Shown piece after piece: positions 26,731-39,200 of a stretch of DNA of 64,000 nt. The notes under the pieces were generated by a model that searched no databases, was not told the origin of the DNA, and was given only the letters and a program-made list of their open reading frames with translations. The number at the start of each line of letters is the position of its first letter. The stretch's first letter is position 1. The position numbers and the translations under genes were made by a program. Origin of the DNA: Lagopus muta (Eukaryota > Chordata > Aves > Galliformes > Phasianidae); NCBI RefSeq assembly GCF_023343835.1, contig NC_064443.1, forward strand, positions 18,735,501 through 18,799,500, in the 5' to 3' direction.

Positions 26731-29700
26731 AATTCATCCTTTCCGTTCAAAGAGAGCCATTTTCTGGAAATGAATGGTCTCCTAGCAGGCTCTGCCTGCT
26801 CTCCACCAAGTGCCGTGCTAATGGTGAGGGCTGCAGCTGGGCACTGCTGCTCCACGGCCATCCCACAGGGCTGCTCCTGCTGCTGTTCCTTGGTGTCGTG
26901 GTGCTTCTGTAGCTTCCTGAATAGACGGATAGCAAGCAGACACGCAGAGCAATCCCACCTCCGCGTCCTTCCAGGCAGCATCTCTTCTTCCCATCTCTTT
27001 GGATTCCCACTATGATAATTAAGGTTCTGATATGGCTTCAGACAGTTCCTTAAGTATGTGAAGATAAAGCTCATCAGCATAACCAATTTGAAAACATCTA
27101 AATTAGCCAGGCACTCTTGCTGCTCCCTTTTTGGGAGATTACGATCTTCCCTCTTTGTTACAGTATTATTGTGCCGACCATCTGCTCTCAGTAGGCCTTT
27201 TTCATGAAGATGGAAGCAAGGAAATCTCATTAAACACTCAGCTTACTTGGCTAATGGCTTTCCCACTCCTTTTTTGGACCTCCTCTATTACTAATGCAGT
27301 TGCAGGATGATATCTGGTTAATTGCCCCACGCTTTGAATCCTGACCTGCCCAGATTCACTGCTCTCAGCACTGCTTGGTGACAAACTTCCTGAAATAATG
27401 AATGCTGAGGCTGAGGTGATGGGTTGGAATTCCTGCACAGTGGGGAGCACAGGATGAACTTTCACTGTCAGGTGGTGGCTGTGGGTCAGGCCCTGAGTGG
27501 AGCCCCACGTGTTGGGGCAATGGCAGTGGGAGCACACAAGAAGCCCTCAGGGAATGAGATTCCTGATTTTTGTTCAATCTAATAGCACACAATTTGAGCA
27601 AATTGCATTAACTTTTTTCTTTTTCTTTTTTTTTTAATTCTCTCCTGACTCCTGCTATTCTTAGTACACTGCTGAGATTATTTCTGAGGTCTTTAGAGTT
27701 CTCTGTGGATTTCCTGTTATTGGTCCCAATGCTACAAGTAATTGCTCTCTGTCCTCGAGCCTTTCCAAACAGGCTCCTGCAGTGAGTTTCACCTTTATGT
27801 CTACGTGACCTCAAGGCACATGAAAAAACCTTTTCAGTGATATTGGACAGCTTGTAAACAGACTTCCAAATAATTCCAGCCAGATGTAAACATGCAAGGG
27901 CTCGAAAAAAGTATTGTGAGTTACAGAGATACAGATCAATAGAGACTTGTGGTTTGAATTCACTCATGGTATCATAATTTAGGCAATAAGAAGAGGAATA
28001 TTATAACATAAAATGTCATGGTTGCAACTCCATTTGTGCTCTCACACCAGAGACTGAGGAAATGAAGAGCACTCTGGGTAGCAGAGCTAAATAAGAGCAA
28101 AGCACAGAGGAACCTGGCTGGGCATGCTGACCTTCTTTTCAGATTTCAAGTGACTTGAAATGGAGCCATAGTTAGAAGTGGCCATTCACATTGTTTCTTC
28201 CTGCAGAGCGTTAACCCACAGCTTACTGCAGCAAGCTGTTATCCTCTAGCAGGAGAAAAACCAGCATTTCCCCTTTTCTCTTGTAATGTCTGAAACCAGG
28301 TGAGTTTTGTCAGGTCCGAATATTTCTAGCCTGGCTGAGATATCAGAATGAAACAGAAATGCTCACTATTGGTTATACAATGCTAGGTGAAATGCAGCAG
28401 AAACCTCACTTTTATTCAAATCCTCAGGAACCAAAGAGCGGGAGCCCTAGCTGTGGGTGCTGCTCTGGCTTTGGGGTGGCAGCCACAAGCCACCCCCAGC
28501 CCCTCAGCCACAAGCCCAGCCCCTGGGGGCACGAAGCCCATGGCAGTGCAGTTTGCCTCCAAGCAGCCCAGATCTAAGGGAGAGCAGCCCGGGCTGAGCA
28601 CACCCAGCAGTGCTGAGCAGGAGGAACCAGAGCCTGGAGTCACCGCTGCAAAGTGCAGCCTGCACAGGACTCCATTGTGGCTCTGCTGCTTTGCGGCCAG
28701 CTGGAGCTTTTCCTGGCTCTTTCTCTGTAGCTCTTCAGTTGGAATGGAAGAAACAAAAAGCTTGGTCTGGAATCCAGAGAGAACATAATAGGCGGGTTGT
28801 TACAGGTGGGTTTTCCTGGGATTCTCATGCTGAATACAAGACCAAGATTGAAGGCTTTGCCATGAGTGCAGCTGCAGAGCTGTGAACTTCTGCAGGGAGT
28901 GAGCAGCCCTGAGGAGGCTGAAGAAGGAGGAATCTGTGGAGAAGTGAGGTGGTGCTTTTTAAACAAATCTTTCTTGACAAAAGAATTGAAATATGAAGCC
29001 AATTAAAACGCCAAGGAATTTTCAAAACAGTCAAAACAGAGAAAATACGCCTTTAAGCTCAGCCCATGTAAGCAGATAACAAAATCCTGATAGCTGACAC
29101 CAGCTAGAAGCAATTCATAAAGAAGGGGTGTTTTCCTTCTTATCCGTTGCTTCAAGCAGTCACTCAATTTAAATTTAACTTCCAGTTCAGCGAGTAAGGA
29201 GTTTAAGGTCTCTGGCTGGTGATGGGAGGACAGCCGCTGCAACGCGAGCGTGCATGCTTCAGCACACCAGGATGCTTTGTGATATGTAAACCGAGGAGGG
29301 AAAAGACAGAGGTCAGACTAAAGGGCAGCAAGAGGAAATGGTAGAGCTTACTGATTCCGCTCGGAGCCGGTGATCCAAGGAGCTTCCCCCATGAGATTGG
29401 TGAGATCCCCAGCAGCCCTATTACCTGCTGTGGAGGCGGAGGTGCACGGTAGTGTAGCTTCCAAGCCAACCGTGCGGCAGTTTGATGGCTCCTGAGGACA
29501 CAGGGCTGGGTGTCCATCGCCCCACAGATAGGGCACATGCAATGTTTGCCTTCCTCACCCTCAAAAAATGAAGAACTTTCTTCTTTTTTAGTTACCGAGC
29601 TGGAAACTGTTAAACCAGGCCAAGATGGTCCGTGAAGTAGTGGAAAAACAGTTGAAAAGTCATTCGCTCAATAATCAGCGGGGCTGGGACTCCTTGTTCT

Positions 29701-31791
29701 CTGCCACCTCAACAGCCAGCAGCTGCAGGAAGATTTTTCTCTCAAAGGTCAATAAACTCACCCGCTTTTGATTTTACTTGTATACGATATTGGAAAAGCT
29801 AAATCATGCCTTCCCTTCAAAACTCATATTTAAGGCTTCCTGGCAGGCACTCAGAGCTGTCACACAGCAGGGGAAGGGACGCGGTTTCGTCGCATCTATG
29901 CAGTTGCAGTGCCTCTGTTTAAAGGCGCGTTCTTCACATTCAGGTGCTACCAGGAAAATTAGAATGAGGTTTGTTTTCTTGTTTCCCTCGCTGCAAATGG
30001 CTTTTACTGAGCTGTTGAACAACAGCAGTTGAGTTTTACCTTGACACTTTAATTTGGAGGCAATTTAATATGTTTCGACTGAAGATTTAAAAGTCGAGCT
30101 CCCAGTGTGGAGCAGCAACGAGGCACAGATTTCATCATTCTTGACCCATTGTCAGTGGGGTCTGGTTTTTTGGGTTTTTTTTTGATCTGTCACTTCAGAA
30201 ACTCTGTGTTGTTTCACTCCAGGTACTTTAACAGCTCATTTTAGTCCTGCTGACATTGCTGTGTCACGGTTCATGTCTTTTCTGACATGAAGCTATCAAG
30301 TTCCTCCATTTACTCTTCCATTTTACCCTTGGTTACAAATGAGGTTTAGAAAAGCTAAAACCTCTCTGCGGCTAAGGTCTCTTTTATTGAATAGTGTTAC
30401 TCCTTGCATTTTATGATGTCTGATGCGTGTGCTCAGTCAAAAGGCTGAATATCTTTGCAAAATACTCCGAAAAAGGATTATTGAAGATAAATACCGGGAA
30501 GTAAAAGTTGTCATCCGTTTGGATTTCATTTGGATTCCTGTCCAGTGAGGATATTTTGGACTATCCTCATCTTTCTGTGCTCCCCATTGGCCCCATGGCT
30601 CTGCCACCTCCTCCTGGAGCTGAGGGTGGGACATCCGCTGCATGGCGCTCACCTCTATGGAGGAGGAGCAAACTGTGCCGAATGGAAGTAAAGGCCACTG
30701 AGAATGATATCATTTCTTTCTCTTTTATATATAAGTGCTCCGATAAGGCGAGCTCCGGAGGTGGATCTTTCATTTACAACTTCCAGAGACTCTCGATTCA
30801 TATTTGGAAATGAAAGACAACATCTACTTCTTTTTTTATCTCTGAATTTTAAGCCTGTTTCCACACCAGAAAGTGTGGGAGAAGAATAGCAGATAAAAAT
30901 GTTTGAAATACGAGCTATTCTTTGAAGTTCTTGGGATATTTTAAAGCTTTTCCCTTCAGCTATTTATTCCGCGCACTTAACATCTGTTTTATGCTTTGAT
31001 ATATTTTGCAATTATTTTTCATCCTTAATTTGATTTTCTTTTAATAACATTGTTCCCCAAAACAGTGGATGACAAAGACGTCTGGCTCGCATCAGATAAT
31101 CCCCATCTCACCACGATGAGTTGTTTTAATTACGCACACGTACATATTGTGCTGCAGCTCTAATTAAAGGCTTTATGATTTCAGGAGGCAATCCTGTAGA
31201 AAAACTACTTTTGAAAGGATTTGCAGTGTTAGTTCAGATAGGCATGTTTGTATACAGCATGTGGATTTTCCTTGACAAGATCAGAATTGCTGAAGAGAAG
31301 TCAGACCCCTTCCCTCCTCGCTATTGTAAGAGGAGGGATGCTTTCTCATTAAAGAAAGAATAATTTTCTTGTGAATTTACAATACTGTATCTATTTTCCC
31401 TTCTCTCTTTTCACTTTCTTTTTTTTTCTTCTTTTCCCTAGGTAATGAATATTCTGGATTCTGACAGTAGTGGATTGCCTTGTTTGTATACAGCTAGCTT
31501 TGATTTCACGCCAGTAGGCTTTCTCTGAGAATTAGATATTATTTAGATATACAAGGACTACTCTAACCAGGCAGTTCTGCCTTTGACAAAGGAATGGGAA
31601 TGTAATGGAGTTTCTCAGTGTTCTGTATTATAATTTACCTATATGGTACCGTGCTGTGGGTAATATATTTCTTTTATTCTCTGGCAAATCTGAATTGCCT
31701 GGGGAAACAAATAGAGCTTTGTTTAAAACATAACAGCAACAACAAAAAGATTAAAATAAAAAAACCCTCTAATTCCATCTTAGAATCTGCA

Positions 31792-31816
31792 GAAAAAAAA
31801 AATAATAAAAAAAAAG
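31792..31816. repeat. A-rich low-complexity tract
   Basis: A run of A interrupted by two T residues, preceded within 60 bp by other A-rich stretches. Confidence 0.7.
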
Positions 31817-33083
31817 GTCTGACCCTCATTCTCGATATTTCATTCTAGTTGCTAAGTAATTTGCTATTTTTTAACATAGAACAGCATTCAGAATGAAATA
31901 TTCGATTAAAAATGTTTTGACCAAAATGTGTTGTTGAAACAGTTCTAGCAACAACAAAAAAATGAGGACAATTTGCTGAAATGACAGATAGTCACGAGGC
32001 TCTGAGATCAGCCTGACTCTGCTTTGCAAAAGAACAAGATCCACAACGCACCCTTCTCTTCCAACGCCTGCCCCAGGTGAGTGCCACCAACGCGTTCCCA
32101 TGTCCCAATTCCTGTCATTATCTGTGTTATCGTTGCTCTGTTTATGACATCGTAGGCTTACTGGCTCTCTCTGTGTGCTGCACTAAGCCCTGGTTTTCTC
32201 ACTCTCCTGCTGACCCTTCATCTCACCCCAGTTCGGCTCTCTCTGACAAGGAGAACCACCATTGTTTCCAAGCTGTCCAAAATTAAAACAATCCATATTT
32301 GTTGACCACAGATTTTAATACCACAAACCAGCAAGAACTGCTGGGATGTGAATTCTGATCTTCTGAATGTGCTGACCTGAAGGAACCATCCTTAATATGG
32401 CTTCAGCTTTGCCGCTGCAGGTATGTGGAGTGGAAGGAGCACGCAGGATAGGGCTGGAGCTCTGCTTTGTTGAGCAGCATCTGGGAAACCCAGTGCAAAA
32501 CCAGGTAAGTACTTGTTGTGCTACGACATCTGCCACCCATTCCATATTTTGACCACTTAATGACCTTTACAAGGAATTAATGTTCTTATTTTTCAGTGCT
32601 TTGGTATTTTAATCCTTTTTAAGAACCATTTCTATTATTTAGCGCCCACCTCCGTGTGCTTTAATATGAGAATCTCATTCAATTTCATTTTATGTCCGTG
32701 GTACAAATCTTTGATCTTTATTTTAGCTTGGTCTGTAATGTAACCATTAAGGAAAATGCGAAGGATGTCTCTGATTTTCTCTTGCTAAAAGCAGGGCCAG
32801 CAGTTTCACAGAGCTCAGCACCAGGTAACGCTCCTCTCAAACAATTTTCCCATTTGAGGAATAAAAGTTAACAAACATGCCACAACAGATGTTTTCAATT
32901 TGGTGCTCTAGATTGCATTTTGATGCACTGAACAGCACCACTTCGGCACCGCCAGGAAGCATCCCTTATTGCTTCTAACAAGAGCTGCCATCGTGATGCA
33001 TTCTGTTGACCACATTTTGAAACACAGATTGTTTCTAATTTTGCTTCTCTGATTTACCCTCAGTACTGGAATATCTCCATTGC

Positions 33084-33152
33084 TTTCTCTCTCTCTCTCT
33101 CTCTCTCTCTGTGTTTTTTTGTTTGTTTGTTTGGTTGGTTTTTTTTTTTTTG
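33084..33152. repeat. (CT)n microsatellite with T/GTTT-rich extension
   Basis: About thirteen CT units are followed by GTG, T runs, three GTTT units and a further T run. Any reading frame across it yields only low-complexity Arg-Glu repeats on the minus strand. Confidence 0.9.
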
Positions 33153-36006
33153 GAGTTTTTTCCTGACCAAGTGCATACTGAGAGACCAGGACCTGCCCCT
33201 CACCCTTGCTGCCAGGAGGTGTGGGGGGCTCAGACCATGGAAGGGCTGGCAATATTCAGGCTGAGCCAAAGCCTCCATGAAGGCATTCTGTTTGGCAGGA
33301 AAGTGTAGTGTTTAGGTTATTGTCAAGCAGCCTTGAGATATAAAAATGTTTCTGTGGGAGTTCTTGGCTCTGCATGAAGGCTGAGAGAGCCTGTGGGGTG
33401 GAGGAACTGCTGAGCTGCCTCCTGCTTTGCAGATGGATGGGAGAGGAGGGGCTGGCTCCAGTTTGGGTCTGACCATTGGTTGTGTTCTCATGCAAGGGCA
33501 GGGATGGGTTTTTCTTCTGGAATTGCTCTGTTTTGAGCCAAGGTGTTGCTGGAGATCCCACCGTGTGTGAGGTGGAAATAAAGCCTTAAAATGTAAAGGG
33601 GTACTGAGTGCAGTGGGTGTTAACCAACTGCACATTCTCCCTCCTGCTCTGCAGATGCTCCTGTGTGGCTCCAGAGGAGCTCAGGTCCTTGAAGCAGGGA
33701 GGATTGGTTTCTGTCAGCAGGCAAAGGCTTCTGCCCTGAACACCGCTGCCTGAACTCCTGTGCAAGCAGCTCCAGATTGTCCTCACGACTCCAAAATATG
33801 GATTAAAAATAAAAGCTGGGTAAATTAGATCAACCAGGCTCCAGGGAAGAACTCTCTGCTGTGGATGCTTGGAGCTGTGCTGTGACTGGGCAACCCAAGC
33901 CCCCGCAGCTGATGGAGCTGCCCATGGGTTCCATCTGTGGACGGAAGCAGTGAAACACCTTGCACAGCATTTGTGGGTTTTGTTCAGAAAAACAACTTTG
34001 TTTTTGGAGAGAGAATGTTATTTTTCTCTTTGCAATGTCCAAAGCAGAAACTGCCTACTTTAAGCTTTCTGAATAATCTGAGTATATTTTGCATATGTTT
34101 TCTTCTGCTGTTCAAAAGATAGAAATGGGAGTTAAGGATGGCTGCTTGTTTTGGCACGGTGTCACGTAGGCTGATCCAAAGAAAGAAAATCCCTCGTGAT
34201 GACGAGGATGGTGATGGAAGCTCCAGGTCCTTCCTCCCACGGGGACGGGGTGGCTGAGCTCAGAGCTGTGTGGGGGACAGCCTGCAGTGGGGCCTTGGGC
34301 TCAGCACCCCCAACAGCCGCTGGCTCGCACTGCAGCACCTTCTGCATGGGAAGAGCCCTCAGAGGCTGGGGCTGAAGGTATGCCAGCCACCTCTGGCCAG
34401 GTGTGTCGCAGGTGCCAGGAGAAGGGGAAAAGTGCTGGGATTCATCGCAATCTTTGGTTTGTAAGAGGTGACAATTTTACATAGTTTATGCAAATTTCGC
34501 CAAGTCTTTAAAAAAAAATGTTGTGAAGAGGACACTGGCATCAGCTTGAAAGGAATGTAAATGAGCGTATCCTTAATGCACAGTGCTGTTTGCCAGCAAG
34601 AACAAGTCTAGGGGAGATGTATTCCCACTGAACTCACAGAGTTACAGCGGTGCTGACACCAAGTTCTGTAATTTTGTGCTATTGCAGGGAGCAAAGTCAT
34701 CTCGTTGGGGAACTCTTCATCTTTCTGGCTCTGCTTTGTATACTGCTAATGATTCTGTGGTTACATTTTTTTTTTAAATTTGATTTTTGGTGGTGTTTTT
34801 TGCTTTTTCTTTTATTTTTACATTTCAGTGAATGTCATGCCTTTATGTAAGACTCCATATAGTATACAGAAAAATGAATTATGCAAAACACCACCCAGCT
34901 GTCAGCGTACACGTGAAGAGCACTATCACGCTGAAATAAGTCAACGTGTGGTGAGTGTGAAGTAATGCTGGTATTCTCTATCAGATAAGGAAGTAATTGT
35001 GCACGCATTTGTGTGGAAAAGATGAAATTCCAGATTGCATGCATGCAGGCAGCAGAGCTGGGGCTGGGTGCTGCGCTGCCATGGCAACGGAGCAAGGCTT
35101 GGTACAGAAATAGCTGAGCATCGTTGGCCTCACTTCTGGGATGTGCTGTGTCCAACTTGGTAGCAGCCCCACTCGAAGCCCAGAGGGACCACCAGCATTC
35201 CCCATCACTGAGAGGCCATGCCCTACTCCTGGTGATGGCAGTGAGTAACGTCAGAGCTTCGTTCTTTAAAGAGCAGAGCAAAAACTTGCACGTGGAGGGC
35301 TGCTTCTCATTTATCATCACACACAATCTCCTACTACCATCTGCCATTATCATCAAATATTTAAAAACACCTGGAATTGGCTGCTGTTAATGGTAGGGAT
35401 TGCTATTTCATAGGCTCCTTGCCCCATGCCTTCTGCAGCCCGGCCGTGGCCCCGCCAACCCACAGTGCCATGCATGCAGCCGGGAGCCACTGGGATGAGG
35501 TGATGTGTCGGAGGGGTGCGAGGTGCTGAGGGGCTGTTACTGACACATCTTTGGGCCAGACCTCAGCTCTCATAGAGAACGTGAACCCTGGGAGCCCTGA
35601 GAGCCCAGAACGGGGCTGTGTCCCCCCGGAACTCCCAGGTGTGGGGCAGTGCAGAGAGCTCTGAAAAATGAAAAATTAAGAGCAAATGAGATTTCTTCTC
35701 TCTGATGGATTTTGTACCTCCCTGCTCTTTCCTCCACACTTTGCTGCTGGCAAGTGCTAGCTAAATAGCAGCATGAAGTGCTCATTTGAAGCCTGATTTA
35801 TGAACACTTTTGAAATTAAAATAGTTCCGAGTTAAAATTCTTTTTATATGGCACACTGTTGGACAGTCTGTGGCCACAAAAACCTGTTGAGCAGCAATGA
35901 TTCTAAACTGAAAACAAGGTTGGAATACTTGTATTTGAATAAGCATCATTATCTTGCATATTTAACTTCTGATCTGGTCTCATATTTTGTTCCTCAAGAA
36001 AAGTTA

Positions 36007-36296
36007 ATCATAGAATTTTTATCATAGAATCACAGAATGGCCTGGGTTGCAAAGGAGCACAGTGCTCATCCAGTTCCAACCCCTGCTGTGTGCAGGTCAC
36101 CAACCAGCAGCCCAGGCTGCCCAGAGCCACATCCAGCCTGGCCTTGAATGCCTGCAGGGAGGGGGCATCCACAGCCTCCTTGGGCAGCCTGTTCTGGTGC
36201 TTCACCACCCTCTGGGTGAAAAACTGCCTCCTAATATCCAACCTAAACCTTCCCTGTCTCAGTTTAAATCCATTCCCCCTTGTCCTATCTCTGTAA
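36007..36296 (-). mobile_element. CR1 LINE fragment, minus strand, 3' tail present
   Basis: Beginning with TCATAGAATTTTTATCATAG and AATCACAGAATGGCCTGGGT, it continues through CAGGTCACCAACCAGCAGCC, CAGCCTGGCCTTGAATGCCT, GGGCATCCACAGCCTCCTTG and CCAACCTAAACCTTCCCTGT to CCCTTGTCCTATCTCTG. This is the reverse complement of the CR1 3' region with its ATTCTATGA tail at the left. The blocks match the 14.0-kb copy closely, suggesting the same subfamily. Confidence 0.93.
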
Positions 36297-39200
36297 GTGT
36301 ATTTCTTTTTCTTTCAGAGAAATTGAAGTCCTTTGGTGACAGAACAGCCTTAGATCTCTACGGCAGGTGAACTGTGAGAGCTTTGTGCCTAATTGCATCC
36401 ATTCATGCCAACAAAACCCTCCCAGGTTCTCAATTGCAGTCTTCACCCAGAGCAAGATTTTGCTGGACCCTTGAGCAGCTGTTTCCTACTGAAAAAGTGT
36501 TTCTGTGGTCACAGGCATGAAGCCATCTGGTGCTGATCCTTCCGAGATGCAATCCTTTGCTCTGGCACCACCACAGTGCACATTCATGGTCATAAGCCTG
36601 TTTTCAAATCATCTTCAGATTAAAGTTGAAGGAAGTAATCTAAGGAAAAACAGATTACTTTGAAAGTAATGGATTATCTTGCCTCTAATTTCTTCCAAGT
36701 CTACACGTAAAGTTGTTTTCTGAGTTTAGTCTGAAGCTGTTTGATGGCGGGGAAAAAAAAAAGGTGATGCTCTGGGAATCCAGTGTTGGTGCTGAAAATG
36801 CAAGTTTTTTGAGCACTCTGGTTTTAATCTGTATCATATTCCACCTGCATCACCAGCTGCTGCTTTTCTCTGTGGTGCCCTATGAGATGTGCCCAGTGTT
36901 CTGCTCGCTTCTTGCGTGCGGATTGGATTTTCTTGTCTGTATTTACATTGTGAAGGAATTGATGGGAAAAATGGAACCTTCTAATTGCCTAAAGAGAATC
37001 AATACGTGGCTTATTAGGAGATACTTAACACTGGTTGTATCCTATGATGTTCAGAGATCGTTTTTATTTGATAGGTGTTTCTATTGCTCAGTTAAAAAAA
37101 AAATCATGTTTGAGACATGCAGAAGTGTGAAGAACTAATTCGCACTGTTATAAAATAGTTATGTAAATGAGATGTGGAGGAATCATTTATCTGAAAGATT
37201 ACATGGGAATCACATCAATCACCGGGATCAGGTAATGAAGCCCTATTCCTTCATAGTAAATATGGTGCTCTGGCCCTGATATCTGAATACAGAGGAGGGG
37301 ATTTACCAGTTTCCTGTGGGGATTTTGCATCTGCTATAAATAGATGTCACAAACACTGTTTTGCAGTTAGATTTGCCATTGTGCAGCATGGGCAAATGAT
37401 TGGCTTTGCTAGCAAAGTTTTGTGAGCTGAGTTGTGAAGGTCAAACAATCAGAAAATGTAAAAAAAAATTAGATTTAAAATAAGATACATTCAAGCAATT
37501 TTTTTTTTTAATGTAACATAATATCTGTAATATGAAATAATTACCTGAGGCATCAACTTATAGGGACCCTGCCAAACAACAGCATACTTTGTAAGGAAGT
37601 TACATTTGGAGAATGTTTGGGAACGACCTGCAAAAGGGCTTTGCCTTGTGAAACTGACCATTCATTTTCTTCAGCACCTCAAAAGGTATGATTTTTTTTT
37701 AATATATATGTTTATATTTATATTTTTATATATAAAGCGCCTATCACCTGATTGATAAACATTCCTTGGAACCATTTTGAGGTGCCCAGGAGCTCTGCCT
37801 CTTCCCTTCTTTTGTCCACGCACACTTTGCTGCCCCTGCAGCAGTGATTTTTGGGCCTTGCAGTTGTGCCAAGGCACACACAGTGAAGCAGTGTGATGTA
37901 TGCACACACACAGGGCTTGCAGGCTGAGCTTTGGTCACAGGGAGAGCTTTTGCACAGCTGTATGCATTACTTTTGGTTGTCCTTTGACAGCAGAAGCAGT
38001 AATGCTGCTGTTATCCTGCCAGCTGCCATCACCGAGGCTGCAACTTTTCAACTTCTTTTAACTTTGATTTTGGTACAAGCAATATCAGCTGCTTAAGAGC
38101 ACAAAATGCAGCATTAGTTTAAGCTGAGGGACTAGATATACAGTCTTAGAGACATCATTCATGCAACTAAAATCTCTTATGAAGATTGGTAGAAAGAAGA
38201 TTACATGAACAAAAATGAGCATTTCTAAAACAGTGATAAACTTCATGAGTTTATCTTTGCACTGTTGCATTGCCTGTTTCTGAAGGATGCTTTATCCAGG
38301 CCAAGGGAGAAAGTGGTGTTACGCTTCCACTCTTCACTGAACATAATGGGATGGACAAAGCCTGGGGTCTTATCTTCTTCTCACCTCAGCCCATCCATCT
38401 TCCCCAACAGGTCCAAGCACACCCAGCTCGGTTCCTGGCAGGCCAGGGTAGGGCTGGTTGGGGCTGTGATACAGGCTGGGCTGCAAGTGGTGGCCCTGCC
38501 ACAGGGACAGCCCTCAGCACCTGGGAGACCTCAACTGCCACCCAGACTGCCAGGAAACTTGCTCCTGAGGGTGAGAAATTGGAATATTGTGTGTAAACAT
38601 CACGGGATGGGCAACAAACCCCAACAAAGCATGGAAAGAATAGACGAAGCAGTAGTGGCATAGGCAGTGGCTGTGGTGTCTGAGTGATTCATTACATGTC
38701 TGCCCTAGAGCAGCGCTGGCACATATCCTTCAGGGAGATTTAAATGCAAGATTAGGTTAGATTGCAGTTTTTGATTTTGTATATTTTGAGGGGGAAGAAA
38801 AAACCACCACCTTTAATTTTGTTTCATTATAGTAGAATAATTGGTTTAATTAGTTAAACCTTTCCAACTGCATGGAGAAGGAAATTGCATGATTTTTCAT
38901 TTATTACCATGCCCTGTTGTTATGATAGTCTGAGTGCTGAGAAGACACTCCTCGGAGATTGTTCTTTTGATTTTAATGCAAAGATATTTTTTCATGTCAA
39001 AAGCCCAGCAATGAAGAGCAATTCTCCATAGCAAGTAGCTGTGCGGGTCTGATTTACACCGCAGACTGCTGCTTATGTAAAGCAAGGAAGATGATATAAA
39101 TTGGAGGTAATAGGGTAGAGTGCGGAATGAAAGATCCTGTTTCGTACTCAGCACCTTCCTCCTGCTGGACTAACGAGTCTGCTTCTGTCTGTGGCTCCTA

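Larger units (their letters stand above)
26731..36006. other. Long unique sequence, no gene seen
   Basis: It holds the (CT)n microsatellite and A-rich tracts. The region 28.4-28.7 kb is GC-richer. AATAAA and splice-like motifs occur singly, as expected by chance. No gene is supported. Confidence 0.65.

Noticed and set aside
32908-33278. Minus-strand frames with an Arg-Glu repeat
   Set aside because: They are created by the (CT)n microsatellite read in reverse.
33300-33790. Possible exon with acceptor-like CTGCTTTGCAG and CTGCTCTGCAG and a nearby AATAAA
   Set aside because: Single motifs are frequent by chance and no reading frame or homology joins them. Only RNA evidence could support a non-coding transcript.
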